From Herbidospora solisilvae (GTDB lineage Bacteria; Actinomycetota; Actinomycetes; Streptosporangiales; Streptosporangiaceae), in assembly GCF_009901565.1 (NCBI RefSeq), contig NZ_WXEW01000007.1, forward strand, positions 496,001 through 560,000: a stretch of DNA of 64,000 nucleotides, read 5' to 3'. The notes under the pieces were generated by a model that searched no databases, had not been told where the DNA came from, and saw nothing but the letters and a program-made list of their open reading frames with translations. Positions 1 to 10,387 of the stretch are shown here, in pieces; position 1 is the stretch's first letter; every line of letters begins with the position of its first letter. The position numbers and the translations under genes were made by a program.

Positions 1-1596
1 CTCGGCACGCGGCTGGCCGCCCTGACCAGGGTGGTCGATCTCGGCCAGGGCCGCGAAGACCCCGACCTGCTGACCGAGGCGACCCAGCTCATCATCCGCG
101 CCGGCAACCGCCTCAAACTGTCCTCCGACCACACCGTCGTGGCCTTGGCGGGCGGCACGGGCAGCGGCAAGTCGTCCCTGTTCAACGCCATCTCGGGCCT
201 CGACCTGTCACCCACGGGCGTCCGCCGCCCCACCACGGCCCGCACCCACGCGTGCGTGTGGGGCCTGGAGGGCGCCGCCCCCCTGCTCGACTGGCTCCAG
301 ATCCAGTGGCGCCACCGCTTCTCCCGGGCCAGCGCCCTCGACAAGGACGACGGCCAGCTCAACGGCCTGATCCTGCTCGACCTCCCCGACCACGACTCGA
401 TCCGCGCCCTGACCGACACCGAGGCCGACCGCCTCATCACGTCGGCCGACCTGATCGTCTGGGTCCTCGACCCCCAGAAGTACGCCGACGCCTCCACCCA
501 TCGCCGCTACGTGACCGAACTCGCCGGCCACGACGCCGTGACGGTCTTCGCCCTCAACCAGGCCGACCGCCTGACCCCGGAGGAGGTTGAGGAGTGCCTG
601 GCCGACCTCCGCGACCTGCTGGCCCGCGAGGGCGTCGACAACCCCCGCGTGGTCGCCACCTCGGCCGTGACGGGCGGCGGCGTCGACGACCTGCGGGCGG
701 AGCTGGCCGAGTCGGTCAGCGCCCGCCGGGCCGGCTACCTGCGCCTGGAGGCCGACCTCGACCGCCTGATGCTCCGCCTGGCCAAGGACATGCCGGCCAT
801 GCTCAAGGTCGACCCCACCGTCGACCCCGCCCGCCGGGCGGGCCTGACCGACGCCCTGTGCGACGCCGTCGGCGCCTCCGCCGTGGGCGAGGCCCTGGAG
901 AACGTCTACGGAACCCGCTCGATCGACTGGGTCGGCTGGCCGTGGGGCCGCTGGGCCTCCCGTTTCCGCGGCGACCCCCTGAAGCACCTCAAGCTCGGCG
1001 ACGTGAAAGACGAGATCCGCACCCTGGTCTCCGACTCCGTCCACGCCCAGCCGGCCGAGGTCGACAACGCCGTCCAGGCCCTGTCCGACGGCCTGACCCA
1101 GGGCATGCCCGAACCCTGGCAGGACGCGGTCCGCGACGCGGCCCGCTCACGGTCCGGCCAGCTCCCCAAGGTCCTGACCGACGAACTGGCCGAGATCGCG
1201 CCGCCTTTGGACCGGGTGCCGGGCTGGTGGCGGCTGGCGAAGGTGTGGCAACTCCTCCTCGTGCTGCTGTTCGTGGCGGGCCTCGGCCTGATCGGCTCGA
1301 TCGTGGCCTACGGGGTCCTGAAGGTCGGCGAGCCTCCGGCGGAACTGCTGGGCGACGTGGCGGCACTGCCGTGGGTGGTCCTGATGATGGTCAGCGTGCT
1401 GGGAGTGGGCCTCCTGTCGGCCGTGGCCAGCCGCAACTTCGTGGTGATGGCCGCCGGGAAGGAACGCGACCGGCTGGAGAGGGACATGCGCCGCCGCGTG
1501 GCGGGCGTGGCCCAGGACCTGGTGATCGAACCGGTCGAACGCGAACTGACCCGCTACAACGACTACTTCGCAGCCCTGGACACCTCCCGCCGATGA
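1..1596 (+). CDS. Dynamin-like/YfjP-type GTPase with C-terminal membrane anchor (5' truncated by window)
   Basis: The reading frame is open from base 1, and the residues before the GTG at 31 already fit the family, so the true start is probably upstream of the window. A P-loop (GGTGSGKSS) lies about 50 residues in, followed by a switch-type DLPD and the guanine-specificity motif NQAD, all in order for a GTPase. The C-terminal third carries two hydrophobic segments that should anchor it in the membrane. Actinobacteria commonly carry such GTPases in adjacent pairs, so a partner may sit just upstream; that is inference. Cellular role is not clear; membrane remodelling or stress roles are suggested for relatives. 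Confidence 0.85.
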   Translation, partial: LGTRLAALTRVVDLGQGREDPDLLTEATQLIIRAGNRLKLSSDHTVVALAGGTGSGKSSLFNAISGLDLSPTGVRRPTTARTHACVWGLEGAAPLLDWLQIQWRHRFSRASALDKDDGQLNGLILLDLPDHDSIRALTDTEADRLITSADLIVWVLDPQKYADASTHRRYVTELAGHDAVTVFALNQADRLTPEEVEECLADLRDLLAREGVDNPRVVATSAVTGGGVDDLRAELAESVSARRAGYLRLEADLDRLMLRLAKDMPAMLKVDPTVDPARRAGLTDALCDAVGASAVGEALENVYGTRSIDWVGWPWGRWASRFRGDPLKHLKLGDVKDEIRTLVSDSVHAQPAEVDNAVQALSDGLTQGMPEPWQDAVRDAARSRSGQLPKVLTDELAEIAPPLDRVPGWWRLAKVWQLLLVLLFVAGLGLIGSIVAYGVLKVGEPPAELLGDVAALPWVVLMMVSVLGVGLLSAVASRNFVVMAAGKERDRLERDMRRRVAGVAQDLVIEPVERELTRYNDYFAALDTSRR

Positions 1597-1632
1597 CACG
1601 CGCCCCTTCGACGACCCGGTCACAGCCCTGAC

Positions 1633-1670
1633 GGGCCGGCCCGCTCCGGGGGAGTTGAGCGGACCGGCCC
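1633..1670. terminator. Bidirectional terminator between GTPase and ssb
   Basis: Nested inverted repeats GGGCCGG/CCGGCCC and CCGCTC/GAGCGG form a 13-bp stem with single mismatched bases around a 10-nt loop. It lies between two convergent genes and has no strong T-run, as is common in high-GC actinobacteria. Confidence 0.7.
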
Positions 1671-1695
1671 TCGACGGTGGTGGGGCCGCCGATCG

Positions 1696-2229
1696 TCAGG
1701 CGGCGGCCGGGACCGCCTCGTCGGGCCACGACTCGGTCTCCTCGGCCGGGTCGTCCTGGCCCGCGCCGCCCTCCAGGACCCGCAGGCCGGGAGTGTTGAG
1801 TTCCCAGTCGCGGGTGTCGTCCTCCATCGCGCGCAGGTCGTCGTCGGTCATGGAACCGCGGGAGGCGCCCCGGGCCGGACGTTCGAAGCTGGAGATGCCC
1901 CACTTCAGGTCGTGGCCGACGGAGGTCGCCTCCACCTCCACCCAGAAGCGCTGCTCCCCCTCACGCTCGAACTGCTTGACCCGGAGCTTGCCGACCACCA
2001 CGACCGGGTGCCCCCGCCGGACCGACTGGGCGACGTGGTCGGCCAGCCCCCGGTAGGACCTGACGGTGTAGAAGGTCGTCTCGCCGTCGCGCCAGGTCTG
2101 CGTCTGGCGGTCGAGGATCCGGCGGTCGACGGCCACCCGCATGGAGGTGGCGCGGGACCCGTCGCCGAACGTGAACTGCTTGGGGTCGTCGGTGACGTTT
2201 CCGGTCAGCGTCACGTAGATCTCGCTCAT
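1696..2229 (-). CDS. ssb: Single-stranded DNA-binding protein (SsbB-like paralogue)
   Basis: This is a 177-residue protein with an OB-fold SSB domain over roughly residues 1-110 (starts MSEIYVTLTGNVTDDP; contains VVVVGKLRVKQFEREGEQRFW). It should bind ssDNA in replication or repair. The ATG at 2229 is preferred over an upstream in-frame start because GGAGGA lies 9 nt before it. The protein ends ESWPDEAVPAAA and lacks the acidic DDDxPF-type tip that recruits partner proteins in canonical SSB, and it is not beside rpsF/rpsR. It is therefore more likely a secondary SSB, as SsbB is in Streptomyces, than the essential replication copy. Confidence 0.9.
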   Translation of the reverse strand: MSEIYVTLTGNVTDDPKQFTFGDGSRATSMRVAVDRRILDRQTQTWRDGETTFYTVRSYRGLADHVAQSVRRGHPVVVVGKLRVKQFEREGEQRFWVEVEATSVGHDLKWGISSFERPARGASRGSMTDDDLRAMEDDTRDWELNTPGLRVLEGGAGQDDPAEETESWPDEAVPAAA

Positions 2230-2871
2230 TGTTCTCTGTCCTCCGTCTGCCCGGACCCTCGCCGGGCACGGGCACAACAGTGGCCCGGCCTCGACCCCGC
2301 CGACGGGCGTGGAGCCACGCCTGTGGATAACCCGGAGGCGAGCGCAGCGCCTGTGGACAAGCGAGGCTCGGCATAACCCGCGAACCCGCCGAACACACCA
2401 AAAACCAGACCTGGCGCTACTCGGCCAGATCTGGTTGGTGATCGTCAGGCCTCCGAAAAAAGTTGGAGGACCTGGTTCGCCGTCCCGGCTGGGGAGAGCC
2501 GGAGGCGGTCATCTAGTGGCTGGACATCTCGGGAACCGTCGCTGATGCGCGATGGAGGGGGCATCGGCCGTGCGCGGCCGATATCCCGCACGCTGTTTCA
2601 CCAGCGTCGGGAGGACGGCCGATGGCGACTAAACGTGTCGCTGCGAGAGCACCAGACTGGTCAGGTCCAGACAACGCCCCGAGCCATGGCTGCTCCTTTC
2701 CGCGCGCGGCCCGCTCCGGGTGAGCGGTCAACCTCCGTGCCGGCCATCGGATCGTGATGGCCACCTCGCCCAAGGTAGCGGTTCCCGTCGCGCGTCGCAC
2801 ACTCCGCAACTATTGTGTTACACATCGTGAGACGCTGCGTTCAGCGGATGAGAAGGCGTTTGGGGGAGCGG
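2230..2871. other. Intergenic region between ssb and the GGDEF gene with two strong hairpins
   Basis: This 640-bp divergent spacer has no convincing gene. It contains a hairpin at 2403-2436 (AACCAGA and CTGGC arms pairing with GCCAG and TCTGGTT) and another at 2563-2582 (ATCGGCCG, loop TGCG, CGGCCGAT). A-rich stretches near 2400 and 2455 and the sequence around 2811-2820 could be promoter elements. Open frames here on both strands look non-coding. Confidence 0.5.
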
Positions 2872-4164
2872 ATGACAGCGCCAAGTCAGACCTCGGCCAA
2901 ACCAATCGGGGGGCCTCCGTCGCGGGCGGGCCGCTGGCCTTTGACGGCACAGCGACGCCCGTTGGTCGGCTATCTCTTTCTGATCGTCACCATCGATCTC
3001 GTCGCGATCGTCGGGTTGTCGCTGGTGACCGTGCCGTCGGTCGGCGATCTGCTGGTCTTCTGCTCGCTGATGGCCTGTGGCGCCGTGTGCATCGAGGCGA
3101 CCCGGCGGCTCGGCATGCCCGCCGGGGTGTCGCGCGACCTGCTCTCGGCCTGGTGGTTGCCGGTGGCGTTGCTGCTGCCGCCGGTCTACGCGCTGCTGGC
3201 GCCCATTCCGTTGCAGATCCTCCTGCAGCTCCGGGTGCGGGCCACCGTCGTCTACCGGCGGGTGGTCACGTCGGCGGCCATCGGGCTGGCGGCGGGGGCC
3301 GCCTCGCTGGTGTTCCACTCGCAGGTCGACGACCCCGCCCGGCTGACCGAGGGCGTGGGATGGCCGATCGTGCTGGCCGTCGGCTGCGCGGCGCTGTTCA
3401 CGATCCTCAACACGGCCCTGATCGCGGTCGCCGCGCACACCGCCGATCCCGACGTCCGCTGGCGCGACGTGTTGTGGGATCGGGAGAGCCTGCTGCTCGA
3501 CGCCGTCGAGTTGTGCCTCGGGCTGATCGTCGCGATCATGTGCGGCCTCAACCTGCTGCTCCTGGTGCTCGCGCTGCCGCCGGTCATGCTGCTGCAGCGC
3601 AGTCTGATGCACGCCCAGTTGCAGGCCGCCGCCCGCACCGACCCGAAGACCGGGTTGCTGAACGCCGCCGCCTGGCAGCGCGAGGCCGACACGGAGATCG
3701 TCCGGGCCCACCGCACGGGTGAGATGCTGGCGCTGCTGATCGTCGACATCGACCACTTCAAGCGGGTGAACGACACCTACGGCCACCTCGTCGGCGACCA
3801 GGTGCTCATCGGGGTGGCCGCCACGTTGCGCAGCCAGCTGCGCGACTACGACGTGGTCGGGCGGTTCGGCGGCGAGGAGTTCGTGGTGCTGCTGCCACGG
3901 GCCGACCTGGCCGAGGCGCGCCGGGTGGCCGAGCGGCTGCGCAGCCGGGTCGGGCGCATGGCGGTGCCCGCCGACGACGCCATGATCACGGTCACCATCT
4001 CGCTCGGGGTCGCGATCATGAACGTACACGGGCATGATCTCATCGAGCTGTTGGCCGCCGCCGACCTGGCGCTTTACCGTGCCAAGGAGCTCGGGCGCGA
4101 CCGGGTCTGCCTGCCGGCGCAGCAGATGCCGCCACCCGGCGGCAAGCCAGCAACCGCGTGCTGA
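2872..4164 (+). CDS. Membrane-anchored diguanylate cyclase (GGDEF protein)
   Basis: This protein of about 430 residues has an N-terminal block of about six hydrophobic segments and a C-terminal GGDEF domain. The active-site motif is GGEEF at about residue 333, with the metal-binding LLIVDIDHFKRVND segment upstream. Exactly five residues before GGEEF is RDYD, which fits the RxxD inhibitory site, so c-di-GMP product inhibition is expected. No EAL domain is present. It should make c-di-GMP from GTP at the membrane in response to an unknown signal. The start is uncertain: ATG 2872 has a GGGGGAG just upstream, and 2848 (ATG) and 2815 (GTG) are alternatives. Confidence 0.92.
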   Translation: MTAPSQTSAKPIGGPPSRAGRWPLTAQRRPLVGYLFLIVTIDLVAIVGLSLVTVPSVGDLLVFCSLMACGAVCIEATRRLGMPAGVSRDLLSAWWLPVALLLPPVYALLAPIPLQILLQLRVRATVVYRRVVTSAAIGLAAGAASLVFHSQVDDPARLTEGVGWPIVLAVGCAALFTILNTALIAVAAHTADPDVRWRDVLWDRESLLLDAVELCLGLIVAIMCGLNLLLLVLALPPVMLLQRSLMHAQLQAAARTDPKTGLLNAAAWQREADTEIVRAHRTGEMLALLIVDIDHFKRVNDTYGHLVGDQVLIGVAATLRSQLRDYDVVGRFGGEEFVVLLPRADLAEARRVAERLRSRVGRMAVPADDAMITVTISLGVAIMNVHGHDLIELLAAADLALYRAKELGRDRVCLPAQQMPPPGGKPATAC

Positions 4165-4185
4165 GTTGCCACTAAGCTTGACGTC

Positions 4186-5850
<1,665 letters not shown>

Positions 5851-5864
5851 CGTCCGCGACGGCG

Positions 5865-5897
5865 AAAGGCCACCCGCGATCATCGCGGGTGGCCTTT
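5865..5897. terminator. Rho-independent terminator after ettA
   Basis: A perfect 15-bp stem beginning AAAGGCCACCC and closing GGGTGGCCTTT surrounds a 3-nt loop. A-rich and T-rich ends make it usable in both directions between the convergent ettA and DUF1996 genes. Confidence 0.92.
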
Positions 5898-5974
5898 CTC
5901 ATGTGGCAGAAGAGCACCGTGCCGGCGCCCCGCGGTAGCGGGGACACCGGCACGGGTGTCTCAACAGGAAAGTG

Positions 5975-7447
5975 CTACTTCTTCCAGCCCGGCGTGACGC
6001 CGCACTTGGCCTTCTGGTTGATGCAGATCTTCACGAGCGCGCTGAGGGTGTCCTGCTTCCAGGCGTTCATGAAGTCACCGTGGATCGACGACGCCATGCC
6101 CGACGACAGGGCGAGGCCGTCGCCGCCGAGGGAGTCGTAGCCGAGCATCATCGAGATGTTCGGGACGGCGACCGGGTACTTGCCGGTGCAGGTGCCGTTG
6201 ACGGCGGGACCCATGTGCGACTTGTGGTCGGGGGAGTCGATGTGCTTGCCGTCCCAGCAGTCCTGGAAGGTGAGCTGGTAGATCAGGTTGCCGCCCGGGG
6301 CGCAGACGGGCCAGTTGCCGTCGGCGCTGCGGCCGGTCTCGGCGCTGCCGGCGCACCAGAACTGGCCGGAGGCACCCTTGGGGGTCGCGACCTGACGCTT
6401 GGCGTCACCCTGGACCACACGCAGACCCGGCGGGAACGGCTTGACCTCGGACGGGTCCTTGAGGCGCGAGCCGTAGTAGGCGCGGAAGTTCTTCATCGCG
6501 ACCGGCTTGCCGTTCTTCAGCAGCGTCGGCGCCCAGTAGGCGCTGTTGTCGCCGGGGGCGTCACAGGTCGTGGTGCTCTTGAGCAGGTCCTCGGTCGTGG
6601 TCTTCGCGGAGACCTTCGGGCCGAAGAAGGTGTGCAGGTGCGAGGCGCCGACCAGGCCGGGCAGGACGATCGGGTCGTCCGCGGCCTCGTTGGCCACCGT
6701 GCAGTTGGTGTGGAACTCGGGCACCCGGACGATGTTGGCGGGAACCGTCTCGAACGGGATCTTTTCGTACGCGTCCAGCGTCCGCTTCCAGGCGGCCTCG
6801 TCCACGGGCACCCAGCCGGCGGCCGGGGTGGTGGGGTTGGTCGTCGGGTTGCCGGTCGGGGTGGTGCTGGGCGTCGGCTTCGTCGGCGTGGGGGTCGGCT
6901 GCGGGTTGGTGCCGCCGCCGGTGCCGAAGACCTGGAACTCCCAGAGGGAGACGCCGTACTGGCTGGAGCGCTTGGTGGCGTACAGGCGGACGAAACGGCC
7001 GGTCGTGGACAGGTCGATCGTCTGGACGCCGCCCTTGTTCGTGGTGGTGTTGTACACCGTCTTCCACGGGCCGCTGCTGGAGGCGGCGGTCTGGATCTGG
7101 AAGGCCGTGGCGTAGGCGCGCTCCCAGTTGATGACGATCTTGTCGATGGCGGTGGACGCGCCGAGGTCGACGGCGAGCCACTGCGGGTCGCTGAACTTGC
7201 TGGACCAGCGGGTGCCGGTCTTCCCGTCGAAAGCGGCCGCGGGCGACAGGTCACCGCGCTCCGACGACGAGGCGATGGCGGTACGGCCCTGAGAGACGGG
7301 CGCTTCGGCTGCGATGGCCGGGGAGGTGACGCTCACCACGGAGGTGCCCAGGAGGCCGACGAGGGCACCGGCCAGCGCCAGGCTGCGGACCTGACGTGCA
7401 CCGGACTGGCGTCCGGCTCGGATGCCGCGCGAGGCGGGTGTGCTCAT
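5975..7447 (-). CDS. Secreted F5/8 type C (discoidin) - DUF1996 domain protein
   Basis: A 490-residue secreted protein. The order is a long Arg-rich signal peptide ending near AIAAEA (about residue 47), an F5/8C-like carbohydrate-binding domain (about 52-185, with GTRWSSKFSDPQWLAVDLG), a Pro/Thr linker (about 187-215) and a DUF1996 domain to the end. The DUF1996 part has the family landmarks FHTNC, HLHTFFG, CAGS and the SHMGPAV/GDFMNAW segments with many conserved His and Cys. DUF1996 has no established activity; attachment to a glycan-binding module suggests action on wall or environmental polysaccharide. It is a single-gene unit ending at the shared terminator. Confidence 0.9.
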   Translation of the reverse strand: MSTPASRGIRAGRQSGARQVRSLALAGALVGLLGTSVVSVTSPAIAAEAPVSQGRTAIASSSERGDLSPAAAFDGKTGTRWSSKFSDPQWLAVDLGASTAIDKIVINWERAYATAFQIQTAASSSGPWKTVYNTTTNKGGVQTIDLSTTGRFVRLYATKRSSQYGVSLWEFQVFGTGGGTNPQPTPTPTKPTPSTTPTGNPTTNPTTPAAGWVPVDEAAWKRTLDAYEKIPFETVPANIVRVPEFHTNCTVANEAADDPIVLPGLVGASHLHTFFGPKVSAKTTTEDLLKSTTTCDAPGDNSAYWAPTLLKNGKPVAMKNFRAYYGSRLKDPSEVKPFPPGLRVVQGDAKRQVATPKGASGQFWCAGSAETGRSADGNWPVCAPGGNLIYQLTFQDCWDGKHIDSPDHKSHMGPAVNGTCTGKYPVAVPNISMMLGYDSLGGDGLALSSGMASSIHGDFMNAWKQDTLSALVKICINQKAKCGVTPGWKK

Positions 7448-7592
7448 GGTGGATGAAGTCCTTGTCCTGTTGAGGAGACGTGGAGGGGGCGCTCACTACG
7501 CGCCGCCACCTAGGAGACCCGCAGGTCGCAGGGGGATAACAAAAACCTGTGAGAAGTCGCGAAGTTTTTTCCGGACGGGGAACGACGCTCGG

Positions 7593-8243
7593 GTGAGAGT
7601 GGTCACCTTCGACGGCGACGAGACGTTGTGGGACTTCGAGGGGGCGATGCGGCGGGCCCTCGCCCTGGCGGCGGGACTCTTCGACCCGCCGGTCACGGCG
7701 GAGTGGCTGAGCCGGGTCCGCGACGACGTGGCGGCCCGGCCCGAGTTCGCCGGCGCGCCGATGGAGGACATCCGCCGGACGGCCTTCGCCGAGTGCGCCC
7801 GGCTGACCGGCGCGGCCGAGGGCTTCGCCGATCGGGTACACGCCGAATACATGCGCGCCCGGCACGCCGGCGTGGCGCTCTACCCCGACACGCTGCCATG
7901 CCTGCGGGAACTGCGGTCGCGAGGCCACCGCCTGGCGCTGATCACCAACGGGAACTCCCGCCCCGACCTGGTGGGAGTGGCGGACTTCCTGGCCTGTACG
8001 GTCGTCGCGGCGGAATGCGGGCATCGCAAGCCCGACCCGGAGATCTACCGCCACGCGGCGTCCCGGCTGGGCGTGCCGCCGGGGGAGTGCGTCCACGTGG
8101 GCGACCATCCGGTCGAAGACGTGGACGCGTCGGCGGAAGCGGGCATGCGCGCCGTCTGGCTCGACCGCGTGAGGAGCCCGGAGAGACCAAGGCGAGCCTG
8201 GCGAAGAATCGACAGCCTCGCGGAGCTTCCCGGCCTCCTGTGA
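7593..8243 (+). CDS. HAD-superfamily hydrolase (subfamily IA phosphatase-like)
   Basis: A protein of 216 residues. Motif I is DGDETLWD at residues 7-14 (nucleophile and acid Asp in DxDxT form), followed by a helical cap, motif II LITNGNS, motif III Lys in GHRKPDPEIY and motif IV HVGDHPVEDVDAS. The order is complete and typical of YjjG/phosphoglycolate-phosphatase-like enzymes; the substrate cannot be told. GTG 7593 is chosen because motif I begins immediately after it, and longer in-frame extension upstream has no family resemblance. Confidence 0.88.
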   Translation: MRVVTFDGDETLWDFEGAMRRALALAAGLFDPPVTAEWLSRVRDDVAARPEFAGAPMEDIRRTAFAECARLTGAAEGFADRVHAEYMRARHAGVALYPDTLPCLRELRSRGHRLALITNGNSRPDLVGVADFLACTVVAAECGHRKPDPEIYRHAASRLGVPPGECVHVGDHPVEDVDASAEAGMRAVWLDRVRSPERPRRAWRRIDSLAELPGLL

Positions 8244-8267
8244 TCAATTCAAGACCGCAGAGCCGTC

Positions 8268-8365
8268 TCCGTTACGGCTCCGCCCGCCCCGACCCCGACC
8301 GCCGCGCCCGGACCCCTCCCGTAACCGGCGCCACTCACCCGCTCCCGCCCCACGCCGCAACGGCG
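8268..8365 (+). repeat. Dispersed intergenic repeat, copy 1
   Basis: About 98 bp beginning TCCGTTACGGCTCCGCC. It matches, in opposite orientation, 19101-19200. The first 17 bases are identical, then matching blocks of CCxxCACCCCGxCCGCC type, CCGGCGCC and CCGCAACGGC follow in order. Both copies sit between convergent genes. The bases just before it and its start form a short GAGCCGT/ACGGCTC hairpin. Confidence 0.65.
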
Positions 8366-8394
8366 AAGTGACTTTGCTCCAGAGGTGAAGATTT

Positions 8395-8449
8395 CTCCTC
8401 CGGAGGAGGAACTCCCCGGGGGAAACGAAGAGGTGGAATTCTTTCCCCC
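8395..8449. terminator. Palindromic cluster downstream of the GH13 gene
   Basis: This stretch holds a perfect 14-bp palindrome CTCCTCCGGAGGAG (8395-8408) and an inverted repeat GGGGGAAA (8418-8425)/TTTCCCCC (8442-8449). It lies between convergent genes, so a transcription-termination role for the minus-strand GH13 operon is the simplest reading. Confidence 0.45.
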
Positions 8450-8480
8450 TCCGGACATACACCGACCGGCCGCATCCGGC

Positions 8481-9974
8481 TCAGGCCAGCAACCAGGCCC
8501 CGCCGTCGGCCGGCAGCAGGTCGTCGATCAGTGGCGTCGTCGCCAACACCAGCTCTTTGTGCTCCGGCAAAGGAACCGCGACGTCGCCGCAGTTCACCAC
8601 GCAGATCACCGACCCCCGCCGGAAGAACAGCGTGTCCGGAGGCCCGGCCAGCCACTCGATCTCGTCGCCGGACATGATCCGCTTCCGCCACGCCAGCGCC
8701 GCCTTGTAGAAGGACAACGTCGAAGCCGGGTCGCCGGCCTGCCGCTCGGCGCTCAGCAGTGCCCAGCTCGACGGCTGGGGCAGCCACGGCTCGCCCGTGC
8801 CGAACCCGTAAGGACTGGCGGACCCCGACCACGGCAGCGGAACCCGGCACCCGTCGCGCCCCGGCAGTTCCCCGTTCGTCTGGAAGAAGGTGGGGTCCTG
8901 CCGCTTGTCCGGAGGAATTTCCTGTACCTCGGGGAGGCCGAGTTCTTCCCCCTGGTAGAGGTAAGCCGACCCGGGAAGGGCCAGCATGGCCAGGAGCGCG
9001 GCTTTCGCCCGGTCTATCCCACCCGACGGCGTCAGGGAGCCCTCCCCATACCGCGTCACGTGCCGGACCACGTCGTGGTTCGACAACACCCACGTCGGCG
9101 CCGCGATCTCGGTCAGGGTCTTGTCGATCACCGCGCGGAACGCGTCGGCCGACCACGGAGCCTTCAGCCAGGCGAAGTTGAAGCTCTGGTGGAGTTCGTC
9201 CGGACGTACATAGAGAGCGAGGTCCTCCGGAGTGTCGGTCCAGACCTCGCCGACGAAGGCACGCTCGCCGGGGTAGGTGTCGATGAGCGCCCGCCACTCC
9301 CGGTAGACCCCGTGGACCTCGGGCCGGCTCGACATGGGGCTGCCGGACACGAAGCCGGCGGTGGTGTCGGGCAGGTCTTCGGCCTTGTAGAGGCCGTTGG
9401 CGACGTCGATGCGGAAGCCGTCGACGCCCCGGTCGAGCCAGAAGCGCAGCACGTCGAGGAACTCCGCGTGGACCTCGGGGTTGCGCCAGTTGAAGTCGGG
9501 TTGCTCGGGGGCGAACAGGTGGAGGTAGTAGGAGCCGTCGGCGACGCGGGTCCAGGCCGGGCCGCCGAACACCGACTGCCAGTTGTTGGTCTCGGTGCGG
9601 AACAGGTAGCGGTCGCGCTTGACGCCGCGCAGCGCCTCCTGGAACCAGGGATGCTCGATCGAGCTGTGGTTCGGGACGATGTCGATCATGACCCGCAGGC
9701 CCAGTTCTTGGGCCTTCGCCACGAGGGCGTCGAAGTCGGCGAGGGTGCCGAACGTGGGGTCGACGTCGCGGTAGTCGGCCACGTCGTATCCGCCGTCGGC
9801 CATCGGCGAGGTGTAGAAGGGCGTCAGCCAGACGGCGTCGACGCCGAGGTCGGCGAGGTAGGGGAGCCGGCTGGTCACCCCGGGTAGATCGCCGACGCCG
9901 TCACCCGAGGCGTCGGCGAAGCTGCGGACGTAGATCTCGTAGACGACGGCGTCACGCCACCAGGGGGAGGTCAT
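8481..9974 (-). CDS. GH13 alpha-glucosidase (oligo-1,6-glucosidase-like)
   Basis: A 497-residue cytoplasmic enzyme with no signal peptide. It has GH13 conserved regions: DIVPNHSS (97-104), GFRIDVAN with nucleophile Asp190, GEVW with acid/base Glu243, and LSNHD with Asp301. The opening WWRDAVVYEIYVRSFADASGD is typical of alpha-glucosidase/oligo-1,6-glucosidase, which releases glucose from short alpha-glucans. It is slightly shorter than usual (about 530-560). It starts one base after the glbO stop (TGAGATG), so it is co-translated with glbO; the functional link to a globin is unclear. Confidence 0.92.
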   Translation of the reverse strand: MTSPWWRDAVVYEIYVRSFADASGDGVGDLPGVTSRLPYLADLGVDAVWLTPFYTSPMADGGYDVADYRDVDPTFGTLADFDALVAKAQELGLRVMIDIVPNHSSIEHPWFQEALRGVKRDRYLFRTETNNWQSVFGGPAWTRVADGSYYLHLFAPEQPDFNWRNPEVHAEFLDVLRFWLDRGVDGFRIDVANGLYKAEDLPDTTAGFVSGSPMSSRPEVHGVYREWRALIDTYPGERAFVGEVWTDTPEDLALYVRPDELHQSFNFAWLKAPWSADAFRAVIDKTLTEIAAPTWVLSNHDVVRHVTRYGEGSLTPSGGIDRAKAALLAMLALPGSAYLYQGEELGLPEVQEIPPDKRQDPTFFQTNGELPGRDGCRVPLPWSGSASPYGFGTGEPWLPQPSSWALLSAERQAGDPASTLSFYKAALAWRKRIMSGDEIEWLAGPPDTLFFRRGSVICVVNCGDVAVPLPEHKELVLATTPLIDDLLPADGGAWLLA

Positions 9975-9975
9975 C

Positions 9976-10353
9976 TCATGCGTTTACCAGGCTGTGGGCG
10001 GCGTAAACCAGGTATTGCCACAGCTTGCTCTCCTGCTCGGCGGGGAGCTGGAGCTCGTTGACGGCGTCGCCCATGTGCTTCAGCCAGGCGTCGCGCTCGG
10101 CCTCGCCGATCACGAACGGGGCGTGGCGCATGCGCAGCCGGGGGTGGCCACGCTCCTGGCTGTAGGTGTTGGGGCCACCCCAGTACTGCTTGAGGAACAT
10201 CCGCAGCCGGTCTTCGGCCCCCTCGAAGTCGTCTTCGGGGTAGAGGGGTTTGAGCACCGGGTCTTCACGGACGCCTTCGTAGAACCGCCTCACCAGCCGG
10301 TCGAAGGTCTCCTCGCCGCCGACGAGGTCGTAAAACGTCTGCTCGCTGCTCAC
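9976..10353 (-). CDS. glbO: Group II truncated haemoglobin
   Basis: A 125-residue 2-on-2 globin of the TrHbO class. It has the usual opening [21 protein letters not shown], the PLYPEDD turn, a QYWGGP segment, the proximal His in LRMRHAPF and a C-terminal Trp-containing helix. Family members bind O2 or NO and are linked to oxygen or nitrosative stress. The start is GTG at 10353. It sits between mscS upstream and a GH13 gene downstream on the same strand with small gaps, so one transcript is likely. Confidence 0.95.
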   Translation of the reverse strand: MSSEQTFYDLVGGEETFDRLVRRFYEGVREDPVLKPLYPEDDFEGAEDRLRMFLKQYWGGPNTYSQERGHPRLRMRHAPFVIGEAERDAWLKHMGDAVNELQLPAEQESKLWQYLVYAAHSLVNA

Positions 10354-10387
10354 CTTCTCAGGTTAAAACAGCTCCCGAGTGCCGGTG

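Noticed and set aside
2660-2700. An 8-codon minus-strand ORF (MARGVVWT) behind AAAGGAG
   Set aside because: A good ribosome site, but no downstream gene for it to regulate lies close by on that strand; could be chance.
8395-8449. Operator site for a carbohydrate regulator of the GH13 gene
   Set aside because: It lies at the 3' end of the GH13 gene, between convergent genes, so termination is a better explanation.
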